Source of the DNA: Acidobacteriota bacterium
GTDB taxonomy: Bacteria > Acidobacteriota > Terriglobia > Acidiferrales > UBA7541
DNA: 12,400 nucleotides
Assembly (NCBI GenBank): GCA_003131985.1
Contig: PKWH01000200.1
Location: 1-12,400, forward strand
Reading direction: 5' to 3'
A program made the position numbers and the translations under genes. The stretch's first letter is position 1, and each line of letters starts with the position of its first letter. Below, piece by piece: positions 4,491 through 12,400 of this stretch. A model generated the notes under the pieces. It saw only the letters and a program-made list of their open reading frames with translations. It searched no databases and had not been told where the DNA came from.

Positions 4491-7400
4491 CTAGAACAGG
4501 AACTTCGCTGCGACCTGCAAAATGCGCGGCGGATTGGCCGATGTGACAAAACCAAACTGACTTGAGTTAAACAGCCCTGTCGGATTGTTGAATTGGGCAT
4601 GATTCCAGACGTTGAACGCCTCGAAGCGGAGTTCCAAGCTCTTCGATTCGGTGACTTTGGTTGATTTCAGCAGGGCCAAATCCCAGTTGTTTAGGCCGGG
4701 CCCGTGGAAGAATCGCCGAGAAGAATTTCCGAACGAGCCGAGCGGTTCGGCGCTGAAGAGGCTTGTGTTGAAGTAAGCCTGCCCGGATCGCGGATTCGTA
4801 TCGTTCAAGATTTTCCCGGGCGTGAAGTTCGGTAGATCAACGGGCGCTTCGGTGGTGGCCGTACCAGTGAGCGAATTGTCGTCGTTTTCGGCGATCACCA
4901 CGGGTAGACCGGTAGCAAATGTTGTGATTCCAGAAACAGACCACCCGCCGGCGATTATCTCGGCCCAACCCGAGGTGACACCAAAGGGACGATCAAACGG
5001 CAGTTGAACCTCATAGCTGCCTACGAAGTTATGCGTGACGTCGAAGATGCACAGCGCCAGACTTTCCTTTGGGTTGAAGGGATTGACGCCTTCCTGCAGG
5101 CCCGAGGCATCGTCTATGCATTTGCTATACGTGTAGCCAATAAGGAAATTCGCGAGTTTCGTCTGGTGACGTAAGCTCAGTTGCAACGAGTTGTAGGAGG
5201 ACTGCGCGATGGTGGCCTCAAACGGATTGTTCCCAAAATTTGGGCCTAGGACGGAGTACGTGGTATTCACAACGCATTGAGCCGGGCCTTGCGTACCGCA
5301 CTGGCTCGCCGGGATGAACTCCAAATTTGGTGTGGTGGCCGAAGGATAGTTGACTCCAGGAGGTAGCACGAAGCCCCCGATGTTAGTAGTCGGATTTACC
5401 CTGGTGCCCTCGGCGAATGGTCCACAGGCAGGAGTTGCGCCCACAGCGGCTAACTGGAGGCAGAGCTGCTGGTTTGCAGGATTGGCTTCGCGTTCAGTGA
5501 TTAATTTGTGTCCCTGCGTCCCGACGTAACTGGCGCTTAGGACTGTGTTGGAGCCGAATTGACGCTGCAAGGAAAATTCGTAGTCTTCGGAGTATGGCGT
5601 AACGTTGTTATGTTCGTACGCCAGTGCACCGGAGATCGGCTCGACGCCTTCCCAGTTGAAGGTCGTATCGGGATTCTTCGCGCTGACGCCCTTCGGCGGA
5701 AAGATGAATGGGAATCGTTGTCCTTCATTATTACCTGTGGCGCGATCAATATAAGGTGTCTCGAAGATCGGCGGCACTGGGCTGACGTAAAAAAGCCCGT
5801 AGGGAGGGTCGCCAATCTCCTGGAACTGTGTGAGGTCCTCTACCGAGGTGTAAAAGATACCGTAGCCCATACGAATGCTGGTCTTGCCGGGCCCACCAGT
5901 AAGTTTAGCTAAGAACCCCGAGTCAAAGCTCGGCGAGTAGGCCAGCCCCAAACGGGGCGAAAAGTTGTGATATTGCGTGGGAGCGAGTGTTCGCGGAACG
6001 CCGGGATCGCCTGGAACTACCCATCCTATGGGAGCACCAGGGAATACGACGGATTGCTCACCTGGGATCAAGGTTTCAATTTTATTGCCCGCGTCGTACC
6101 ACGGCTGAATCATGTCCCAACGGAGTCCGTAGTTCAGCGTTAGATCGGGTCTGATACGCCAGCTATCCTGCACGTACAAGCCAGCATACTTGGTTCGCGA
6201 ATCGAGGATCTGCTTGCTGGCCTGAATAAAGCTGTCAGGCGCGCCGATCAGAAAGTCGGCAAAGTCGAGGCCGGTCTCGCCACCGGCGAACGTAAAGGAT
6301 CCGTTTTCGCCGAAGAAGTTTCTGTCATTAATCTGATCGTAGTGGAATTGGCCGCCGACCTTGATGCTGTGCGTGCCAATGATCTTCGTGAAGTTATCCT
6401 GGATTTGATATGTATTGTTGAATTGCGCGGTGCTGTCCGACGGCACACCGATCGAGAAATTGTTGAAATTGATGTTTGGTACGCCCTCTAGACTCGGTTG
6501 GATTGGGCCGAGGCCGCCGGCTGAACTGAATCCGCCTGGGAAACCAAGCGATGTAAGCGAAGGGCCAAGGCCACCCTGGGGATCGAATAGGTGATTGGCG
6601 CTTCGGAGATAGCTGAAGCGAAATTCGTTTACGGCTGTGGAGCCGAACGATTTGGTATCACTGAGCATGGCGACCTGGCCACGAGTGTTGTTGATGGCGT
6701 TGAAGCCCGGAACGGTCGCTCCGCCGTTTGGATAAGCGCTATTCAAGTCTGCGTCGTCAATGTGAAAGTAGCCGGAAATCAGTCCCCATTGGGTGTTGAA
6801 ATCCACCCGCATACCTGCCTTATCATCGCGCAGGCGGTTGTCAAATTGCGAGGTTGTGAAATTAAAGGCCGGATTGTTGGACACGTTGGGGACCGGAATG
6901 AAAGGGAACAGGCCAACAGCAGCGGACGAAAAGCCGCTTTTTGGGATCACGGCATTGGGAAAGACGCAGCCAGTGGCCGGATTATTTGAGGTGCAGCCCG
7001 TGAAAAAGTAAGGCTCGCCTTGCGTCACCGAGGAGCCTAATCTTCCGGAGAGAATCGACGCCCAGTTCGAACCTTGAACGGTTCCAGACGCTGAGTTTCC
7101 CGGCACCAGGGAATTCTGAAAGGCGGAATTGAGCGCCGCTTGTTGGTCGGCGGCAAGATCGTAGTCACCTGTCGTGCTATCGATGGCCCCATCGGGCACT
7201 TCGGTCGTTTGAGTCTGGCCTTGAATCGTGCGGGTGCCCTGATAATCGGCGAAGAAAAAAATCTTATCTCGCTTAATCGGAGCGCCGATCGTGCCGCCGA
7301 ATTGATTTTGAATGAATTTCCCAATCGAATTTGCAAAAAAATTGCGGGCGTTCAGGTCGGTATTTCGATTGAATTCGAAAACATCGCCATGAATCTGGTT

Positions 7401-8186
7401 CGTTCCGGATTTTGTGACGACGTTTACTTGGCCGCCGCTGTAATTGCCGTACTCAGCGTCGAAATTGTTTGTGATGATGCGAAACTCCTCTATGGAATCG
7501 AGGTTCGGTATTACGGCTGTTCCGTTGTTTTTTCCTTCGTTCACGTTCGCGCCGTTGAGCATGAATCCATTAGCCGCTTCCCGCTGACCATTAATCGATT
7601 GGTTGCCCGCATTCAATCCGGTAGCGCCTCCGGGATTTCCTCCTCCAACGGCCCGGTCATTTAATCCCGGGGCCTGAGCGGCATACGCGCCAGGCACGAC
7701 GCCGGGTTGAAGACTCAGCAGGTCGGTAAAGTCCCGACCGTTGAGCGGCACAGCGGTGATTTTCTGGCTGTTGATCACCTCACCCATCTGTGTGCTCTGC
7801 GTCTCGACTTGGACCGCGTCGGTCGTCACCGTCACTTTTTCAGTGACTTCTCCCAGTTCCAGCTTCACGTCCAATCGGATGGCCGAATTGGCATCGATGT
7901 GAACGCCGGTTTTTGAATAGGTCTTGAATCCGGGCTGCCGAATCACGACATCGTAGTTGCCGATCGGCAGATCGGGAAAACTATAGAAGCCTGAACCGTC
8001 TGTCTGGATTACGGACCGCACTCCCGTACCGGTCTCGGTGGCAGTTACCGATACCTTGGGGACAACGGAGCCTGAGGAGTCGGTAACGATCCCCGAAATG
8101 CTGCCGGTTATGCCGGCCCAGGCGACAACCGATCCAAGAATGAAGACGACAAGCAAGGCGGGAAGAAACCGCTGAAGAATCCTCAT
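4491..8186 (-). CDS. Oar-type TonB-dependent outer-membrane receptor with CarboxypepD_reg domain
   Basis: This 1231-residue outer-membrane protein probably takes up or binds a large substrate such as an oligosaccharide, peptide or chelate; the ligand is unknown. A Sec signal peptide ends at Ala-Trp-Ala24. A carboxypeptidase-regulatory-like beta-sandwich lies at about 27-112. A plug region follows at about 114-265, with Pro-Leu-Asn-Gly-Arg-Asp-Phe and the family's Val-Val-Thr-Lys-Ser-Gly-Thr-Asn...His-Gly-Asp motif. The rest is a large beta-barrel ending in Lys-Phe-Leu-Phe, with the terminal Phe expected for outer-membrane insertion. The mature protein has eight cysteines in four local pairs. 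No clear TonB box is visible. Length and architecture match the expanded acidobacterial Oar-like family. The ATG start is supported by AGGGGG seven bases upstream. A likely promoter lies about 140 bp upstream, so it is probably transcribed alone. Confidence 0.92.
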   Translation of the reverse strand: MRILQRFLPALLVVFILGSVVAWAGITGSISGIVTDSSGSVVPKVSVTATETGTGVRSVIQTDGSGFYSFPDLPIGNYDVVIRQPGFKTYSKTGVHIDANSAIRLDVKLELGEVTEKVTVTTDAVQVETQSTQMGEVINSQKITAVPLNGRDFTDLLSLQPGVVPGAYAAQAPGLNDRAVGGGNPGGATGLNAGNQSINGQREAANGFMLNGANVNEGKNNGTAVIPNLDSIEEFRIITNNFDAEYGNYSGGQVNVVTKSGTNQIHGDVFEFNRNTDLNARNFFANSIGKFIQNQFGGTIGAPIKRDKIFFFADYQGTRTIQGQTQTTEVPDGAIDSTTGDYDLAADQQAALNSAFQNSLVPGNSASGTVQGSNWASILSGRLGSSVTQGEPYFFTGCTSNNPATGCVFPNAVIPKSGFSSAAVGLFPFIPVPNVSNNPAFNFTTSQFDNRLRDDKAGMRVDFNTQWGLISGYFHIDDADLNSAYPNGGATVPGFNAINNTRGQVAMLSDTKSFGSTAVNEFRFSYLRSANHLFDPQGGLGPSLTSLGFPGGFSSAGGLGPIQPSLEGVPNINFNNFSIGVPSDSTAQFNNTYQIQDNFTKIIGTHSIKVGGQFHYDQINDRNFFGENGSFTFAGGETGLDFADFLIGAPDSFIQASKQILDSRTKYAGLYVQDSWRIRPDLTLNYGLRWDMIQPWYDAGNKIETLIPGEQSVVFPGAPIGWVVPGDPGVPRTLAPTQYHNFSPRLGLAYSPSFDSGFLAKLTGGPGKTSIRMGYGIFYTSVEDLTQFQEIGDPPYGLFYVSPVPPIFETPYIDRATGNNEGQRFPFIFPPKGVSAKNPDTTFNWEGVEPISGALAYEHNNVTPYSEDYEFSLQRQFGSNTVLSASYVGTQGHKLITEREANPANQQLCLQLAAVGATPACGPFAEGTRVNPTTNIGGFVLPPGVNYPSATTPNLEFIPASQCGTQGPAQCVVNTTYSVLGPNFGNNPFEATIAQSSYNSLQLSLRHQTKLANFLIGYTYSKCIDDASGLQEGVNPFNPKESLALCIFDVTHNFVGSYEVQLPFDRPFGVTSGWAEIIAGGWSVSGITTFATGLPVVIAENDDNSLTGTATTEAPVDLPNFTPGKILNDTNPRSGQAYFNTSLFSAEPLGSFGNSSRRFFHGPGLNNWDLALLKSTKVTESKSLELRFEAFNVWNHAQFNNPTGLFNSSQFGFVTSANPPRILQVAAKFLF

Positions 8187-8193
8187 TACGAAG

Positions 8194-8199
8194 CCCCCT
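8194..8199 (-). promoter_or_regulatory. Ribosome binding site of the TonB-dependent receptor
   Basis: AGGGGG on the minus strand lies seven bases before the ATG at 8186, consistent with strong translation and with this start. Confidence 0.65.
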
Positions 8200-8302
8200 A
8201 TTGGGAACAGTGTTGTGGCGGCGGCCAGCTCCGCACGCTACCGCTGTCCTGTGTTTGTAACTGCCAAGATACGAAAAATGACGTGTGCACCCCGGAATGC
8301 CT

Positions 8303-8320
8303 TTTATTAAATTTATTAAA
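8303..8320. repeat. Tandem duplicate of TTTATTAAA
   Basis: Two perfect head-to-tail 9-bp copies (8303-8311 and 8312-8320) lie just downstream of the proposed -10 of the receptor promoter. The block contains no G or C, unlike its flanks. It may ease promoter melting, bind a nucleoid protein or be a regulator site. Confidence 0.5.
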
Positions 8321-8325
8321 ACGGA

Positions 8326-8353
8326 TTAATATACAGACCCTGCCTCATGTCAA
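8326..8353 (-). promoter_or_regulatory. Probable sigma70-like promoter of the receptor gene
   Basis: On the minus strand an exact TTGACA (8353-8348) is followed after 16 bases by TATTAA (8331-8326), or after 17 bases by ATTAAT. The -10 is only 4 of 6 in either register. The start site would be near 8318, giving a leader of about 130 bases that includes the AT-rich repeat. Confidence 0.45.
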
Positions 8354-8446
8354 GCGAAAAACGCGCTCGTTCCGCGCGAACCTCCGCCCGGCCATCCAGC
8401 ACACGTTGGCAGCCCTGCCTTCCGACTGAGAGATTTTGAGCTAGCC

Positions 8447-8462
8447 CGGACAGTAGTGTCCG
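8447..8462. repeat. Small inverted repeat downstream of the sugar kinase gene
   Basis: CGGACA and TGTCCG pair around GTAG about 60 bp past the kinase stop codon. On the minus strand no T-run follows, so it is not a clear intrinsic terminator, though it could protect an mRNA 3' end. Confidence 0.35.
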
Positions 8463-8520
8463 TCCTTGGCAACGCTGCGGACGAGCAGGGGAGCACCGCA
8501 TCGTAAGTATGTGCCTCGCT

Positions 8521-9450
8521 CTAATGCGATTTCAGAAACCGATTCACGTCGCGGGCGGATGGCATCGAAGGCTGCGCGCCCATTCGCGTGACGGAGATGG
8601 CTGCGACCGCCGAGGCATAGCGCGCCGCTTGCACCGGAGCCGCACCCGAGAGGAGACTCACCGCGAAGCCGGCGTTGAAGGCGTCTCCCGCAGCGGTGCT
8701 GTCCACAGCTTTCACTGCGAACGGCGGAATCATCTCTCGAGTTCCCGCGGCAGTAGCCAGAAAAGCGCCTTGCGAACCCATCTTAATCACAACATTCTTG
8801 GGGCCGCGCGCCAAAAGCAGATCTGCACAACGCTCCGCCGTCCCCGGTGTCACGGGTTCGTTAGAGTTAAGGCCACAGAGGATGCGAGTTTCGCTTTCGT
8901 TGGGCGTGATCCACGTTAGGCATTTCAGCAATCCCATGGGGAGTTCGCGCGCGGGAGCGGGATCCAGCATGAGCGGAATTTTATTCTTGTGCGCAAAGAC
9001 TGCGATCGTCTCCACGGTGATCAGCGGAATTTCGAGTTGAGTCAAAAGCATTCCAGCCTTTCGCAAAAGAGCGGAGGACCGCATTATGTCCTTCGGCAGC
9101 AACCTTCCATTCGCGCCGGGAATGACAACAATATTGTTCTGCCCGTCGTCACCGATGTTGATCAATGCGACGCCCGAGGAACCCTTCGCTGTTCCAACCG
9201 CCCTTACATCCACGCCAGCTTTGCGCAAGGCGGTTTTCAGCTCGGGACCGAATGAATCATCGCCCACCTTGCCTACCATGCTGACGGGATACCCGAGCCT
9301 GCCTACCGCGACGGCTTGGTTGGCTCCCTTTCCACCGTGGAAAGTCGAAAAAGTCCGGCCGGTAAGAGTTTCGCCCGGTAGAGGCACCCTCTCGGCCGCC
9401 GCAACCAGATCCAGATTTATGCTGCCGACGACGACAATTGGCTTGCGCAT
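8521..9450 (-). CDS. rbsK: Ribokinase (PfkB-family sugar kinase)
   Basis: It probably phosphorylates D-ribose to ribose 5-phosphate with ATP in the cytoplasm, feeding the pentose phosphate pathway and nucleotide synthesis. From the ATG at 9450 it has 309 residues, the length of E. coli RbsK. It starts with the family pattern Ile-Val-Val-Val-Gly-Ser-Ile-Asn-Leu-Asp. The sugar-binding motif Gly-Gly-Lys-Gly-Ala-Asn is at 39-44. The second PfkB signature is at about 250-259 (Asp-Ser-Thr-Ala-Ala-Gly-Asp-Ala-Phe-Asn), with catalytic base Asp256. An ATG at 9471 and a TTG at 9501 give longer forms with 7 or 17 extra residues; GAGAG eight bases before 9450 mildly favours the shorter one. No ribose transporter or regulator gene adjoins it. 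Another PfkB nucleoside or sugar kinase activity is possible, but the motifs fit ribokinase best. Confidence 0.88.
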   Translation of the reverse strand: MRKPIVVVGSINLDLVAAAERVPLPGETLTGRTFSTFHGGKGANQAVAVGRLGYPVSMVGKVGDDSFGPELKTALRKAGVDVRAVGTAKGSSGVALINIGDDGQNNIVVIPGANGRLLPKDIMRSSALLRKAGMLLTQLEIPLITVETIAVFAHKNKIPLMLDPAPARELPMGLLKCLTWITPNESETRILCGLNSNEPVTPGTAERCADLLLARGPKNVVIKMGSQGAFLATAAGTREMIPPFAVKAVDSTAAGDAFNAGFAVSLLSGAAPVQAARYASAVAAISVTRMGAQPSMPSARDVNRFLKSH

Positions 9451-9544
9451 TTTCTTTGCTCTCGCTGCCATGTCGAAACCGCGCTCGTCGCTGTTGTACA
9501 AGCGGCTAGGCTCAAGGTTGTGTTTTGACTACGAAATTGCTCGC

Positions 9545-12400
9545 TTAGTTGGTGTCCGTGTCGTTCGGTTCCTCTTCCACTGTTGCGGGTCCCTGGTAAC
9601 CAATTACAATCGGCGGGAGCCCTGCTTTTTTCAACCGGGCGTTGATCACAGGCAGGTCAGTAGCAATCAGAACGACCCATTTCACCATCACGGTCGAGAG
9701 ATTCTGCTGCGCCGAGGCGAACGCCGTCATGGCCTCGGCAGTCGGGGCTTCGTCGCCGCTGTTCACGGCGGAGAAAATCGCCGCGAACTTGCTGCTTAAC
9801 GATGCGAGGTCCGGTTGCTGCTTCGGCGGCTGATTGCCCGGAGCGAACGGATTTCGCGGAGTTCCGCCAATGTTGTCCGCCTTCTGGACCAGCGCATCCA
9901 GCGCCGAGACGAGCGCAGCATTATTCTGAATTTGCGGTCGAAGCTGGCGTGCTTGCGAGAGAAGCTGTTTCACGCTGCGCTTCGCTTCGCTAATTTCAGA
10001 TTGACGGTGCGAGATCTCGGTCGCGACCTGGAACTGCTGTTGCAAGTCTGTCGCCGGAGTTTTAATGCGCGGGTCCATTTTGACTGTCAGCGGCTGCGAG
10101 TAGCTCTGACCTGCCACAGTCATCCGCACCGTGTATTTGCTCGGCAATGCGGTCACTCCCGGTGGTTGGGAGAAAAATTCGTCGTCTCCAAATCGACTGC
10201 CACTCGCGACCGGCGCGTAACGAAGGTCCCAAATCCAGCGATGCATGCCCGCGGCAGTCGACAGCGGCTGGGGAGTAGGACGCCAAGACGCCGGAAACTG
10301 GAGGGTTTCTGGTTTCACCGCCGACACGTGGTCCTCGCTTGAATATCGGCGGATAACTTGACCGTGTGCATCCAGAATTTCCACTACCACGGGGCCGGGC
10401 GTAGCGGATTTCAAATAATAGTCAATCATCGCGCCGACGGGCGGATTTTCCGCGAGCGCTTCGTCACGCGGCATCGGCGAGCCGTAGTCGTTGCCCGCGT
10501 GCATGCGTATGGCGTCCGCCGGCCGGAACAAGTAGGTCTCTGACTGCATCACTTTGTCAGTGATCTGGCGCAGCGCCGTAATGTTGTCGAGCACCCAGAA
10601 GCCGCGTCCATGCGTGGCGACGATCAAGTCATCGTCGTGAATTGCAAGGTCGCGCATGGAGACCGGAGGCAGATTCAGTTGCAACGATTGCCACTCGTCG
10701 CCGTCGTTGAAAGAAACGTACACTCCAAGCTCCGTGCCTGCAAACAGCAGCCCTTTGCGCTTTGAATCTTCCTTTACCGTCTGCATGTAGACGCCCGCAG
10801 GCAGGCCTTTCGTGATGCGCTCCCAGGTTTTGCCTGCGTCGCGCGTGCGGTAAATGTAGGGATCGTTGTCTTCCAGACGGTGGCGATCCACTGCTGCGTA
10901 TGCTTCATTCGCGTCGGAGTAAGACGCCTGCATCATCACGATCTTGCTCCACGGCTTGAGCTCGGGAGGTGTCACGTTCTGCCAAGTTTTTCCGCCGTCG
11001 AGTGTTATCTGGATGTAACCGTCGTCGGTGCCGACCCAGACCAAGCCCGCACTCGCGGGAAGCGGCGAGGGCGCAATCGTATAAATGACGCCGCGGCGCT
11101 TGCTCGAAGGCGCATCGGTCGTCGTCGCGTCGTCGAGGTTGTTTGGCACGCCGGGATCTTCGCGCGTCAAATCGGGGCTTATCTGCGCCCAGTTATTTCC
11201 GCCGTCCAAAGTCTTGAACAAAAATTGATCGCTGAAGTACAGGGCATGAGGATCAGCTTCGGAAAAAACAAGCGGAAGAGTCCACGTTCTGCGGAATGGG
11301 CCTTGGCGGCTCAGCTCCGGAGAAACATTGCGGAGTTCTCCCGTGATCACATTGCATTTCGTCACATTATCGCCGAAGAGTATTTCGGGATTGAGCGGAT
11401 CGGGCGCTGTGTAACCGGCTTCGTCGCCCGCGCAGATCCCGGTCCAATCGTGCATCGAAATCTCTGAGTGGCTGCTGCGTGCGGGAACGCTCACAGCGCC
11501 GCTGTCTTGCTGGGCGCCCGTGGCCCAGTAAGGAAAGCGATAATCGGCGGCGACGTGGTAGAGCTGAGCGGTCGGTTGGTTGTACCACGAGCTCCATGTG
11601 GCCGCGCCGTCTTCAGTGACAACGGTGCCCTGATCGCTGGCGAGAACCATGCGTTTCGGGTCGCCGGGATAAATCCAGAGCTGGTGATAATCATCGCCGC
11701 CCGGCGCGCCTCTAATGGACGTCCAATTCTTGCCGCCATCAGTGGACCGGTAGAGCGAAGTGTTCGAAACGTAAACCGTTTCCGGATTATTCGGGTCCAC
11801 AACGATATTGCAGAAATACCAGCCGCGGCCCCAGATGCGTTTCTCCTCCGACATTTTGTGCCAGGAAGCGCCGGCGTCGTTCGAGCGATAAATGCCGCCC
11901 GCTTTAGCATCAACGATTGCGTACACCAGACTCGCATTTGCGGGAGCGACGGCGATTCCGATTCGGCCCACGCGCTCGGTGGGCAGGCCTCCCCCGAGTT
12001 GTTGCCAGGTGTCACCGCCGTCTGTGGATTTGAATATTCCGCTGCCGGGGCCGTAAGAAGGAGGATAAACACTCCACGGTGGGCGACGCGTATTCCAAAG
12101 CGTGGCGTAAATTGTGCGCGAATTTTGCGGATCAAACGCGAGGTCGACGGCGCCGACGTCATCGCTCTTGTACAGAACTTTCTGCCAGTTCACTCCCCCG
12201 TCGGTGGAACGATACACTCCACGTTCCGGGTTCGCGCCGTAAGCGTGGCCCAGAGCTGCAACGAAAACGATGTCCGGATTTTGCGGATCCACAAGTATGC
12301 GGCCTATCTGTCGCGTGTTATCGAGGCCGATGTGAGCCCAGGTTTTACCTGCGTCTGTGGATTTGTACATGCCGTTGCCGAACGAGATCTGCGAGCGCAT
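9545..12400 (-). CDS. Large Asp-box (BNR/VPS10-like) beta-propeller protein, 5'-truncated by the window
   Basis: At least 951 residues of a probably secreted or periplasmic beta-propeller protein of unknown substrate, annotated in relatives as a glycosyl hydrolase or sortilin-like protein. Ten Asp-box motifs (Ser-x-Asp-x-Gly-x-Thr-Trp and variants) occur at about residues 12, 63, 123, 171, 217, 260, 395, 464, 517 and 561, which suggests two propellers. After about 580 comes a propeller-free part. It includes a segment starting near Leu-Phe-Arg-Pro-Ala-Asp-Ala, a Gln/Ser/Ala-rich helical stretch and an acidic tail (Glu-Glu-Glu-Pro-Asn-Asp). The ATG at 12400 is probably an internal codon: residues there already align with the start of a propeller blade, and no signal peptide precedes them. 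No hydrolase active site can be named, so enzymatic activity is unproven. The ribokinase gene follows after 94 bp on the same strand. Confidence 0.85.
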   Translation of the reverse strand: MRSQISFGNGMYKSTDAGKTWAHIGLDNTRQIGRILVDPQNPDIVFVAALGHAYGANPERGVYRSTDGGVNWQKVLYKSDDVGAVDLAFDPQNSRTIYATLWNTRRPPWSVYPPSYGPGSGIFKSTDGGDTWQQLGGGLPTERVGRIGIAVAPANASLVYAIVDAKAGGIYRSNDAGASWHKMSEEKRIWGRGWYFCNIVVDPNNPETVYVSNTSLYRSTDGGKNWTSIRGAPGGDDYHQLWIYPGDPKRMVLASDQGTVVTEDGAATWSSWYNQPTAQLYHVAADYRFPYWATGAQQDSGAVSVPARSSHSEISMHDWTGICAGDEAGYTAPDPLNPEILFGDNVTKCNVITGELRNVSPELSRQGPFRRTWTLPLVFSEADPHALYFSDQFLFKTLDGGNNWAQISPDLTREDPGVPNNLDDATTTDAPSSKRRGVIYTIAPSPLPASAGLVWVGTDDGYIQITLDGGKTWQNVTPPELKPWSKIVMMQASYSDANEAYAAVDRHRLEDNDPYIYRTRDAGKTWERITKGLPAGVYMQTVKEDSKRKGLLFAGTELGVYVSFNDGDEWQSLQLNLPPVSMRDLAIHDDDLIVATHGRGFWVLDNITALRQITDKVMQSETYLFRPADAIRMHAGNDYGSPMPRDEALAENPPVGAMIDYYLKSATPGPVVVEILDAHGQVIRRYSSEDHVSAVKPETLQFPASWRPTPQPLSTAAGMHRWIWDLRYAPVASGSRFGDDEFFSQPPGVTALPSKYTVRMTVAGQSYSQPLTVKMDPRIKTPATDLQQQFQVATEISHRQSEISEAKRSVKQLLSQARQLRPQIQNNAALVSALDALVQKADNIGGTPRNPFAPGNQPPKQQPDLASLSSKFAAIFSAVNSGDEAPTAEAMTAFASAQQNLSTVMVKWVVLIATDLPVINARLKKAGLPPIVIGYQGPATVEEEPNDTDTN

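Larger units (their letters stand above)
8187..8520. other. Intergenic region upstream of the receptor gene
   Basis: These 334 bp lie between the sugar kinase stop and the receptor start. They hold a receptor ribosome binding site, an AT-rich tandem repeat, a promoter-like pair and a small hairpin, each listed separately. No credible small gene was seen. The AT-rich block (about 8302-8333) stands out against GC-rich surroundings. Confidence 0.6.

Noticed and set aside
6591..6989. Plus-strand open frame opposite the receptor gene, and similar ones at 7140-7664, 5559-5912 and 10880-11467
   Set aside because: They lie wholly inside well-supported minus-strand genes, show no recognisable domain and have no ribosome binding site of note; they are shadows of biased codon use.
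1..12400. tRNA, rRNA or known riboswitch
   Set aside because: Scanning by eye gave no tRNA cloverleaf, rRNA segment or recognisable riboswitch core; a covariance-model search (Infernal with Rfam) would be needed to be certain.

Overview
The window looks like part of an acidobacterial chromosome (phylum Acidobacteriota). Four things suggest this: a 1231-residue Oar-type TonB-dependent receptor with an N-terminal carboxypeptidase-regulatory-like domain; a very large Asp-box beta-propeller protein of the VPS10/sortilin-like kind; a short GumB/GumC-like polysaccharide export pair; and moderately high G+C with several GTG starts. The taxon is an inference from family content. No marker gene is present.

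Layout. Positions 1-3026 (minus strand) hold an exopolysaccharide operon head. In transcription order it has a NusG/UpxY-type antiterminator paralogue (3026-2403), a short Wza/GumB-like outer-membrane export protein (2329-1580) and a GumC/Wzz-like inner-membrane co-polymerase (1570-17). A further gene appears to start at position 14 and runs off the edge. Positions 3027-3715 are a 689-bp divergent region with an unusually dense set of inverted repeats. Near its right end is a good sigma70-like promoter for a plus-strand LuxR-family regulator (3716-4414). The receiver domain of that regulator lacks the usual phosphoacceptor aspartate.

The regulator converges on the TonB-dependent receptor gene (8186-4491, minus). 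A 334-bp gap behind the receptor carries a probable promoter and an AT-rich tandem repeat. Then follow a ribokinase-family sugar kinase (9450-8521, minus) and a large Asp-box beta-propeller gene (12400-9545, minus). The propeller gene lacks its 5' end in this window.

How the genes may work together. The NusG paralogue probably lets RNA polymerase read through its own long polysaccharide operon. The GumB-like and GumC-like proteins would form the export channel and chain-length control across the envelope. The divergent LuxR-type protein is the obvious candidate regulator of this operon, and the inverted repeats between them are candidate operators or structured leader RNA. The receptor, kinase and propeller genes look like a separate nutrient-uptake or surface module with no clear link to polysaccharide export. 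No RNA gene, CRISPR array, insertion sequence or prophage was seen. The most notable signals are the inverted-repeat cluster and the phosphorylation-deficient receiver; I did not find a clearly new biological system.
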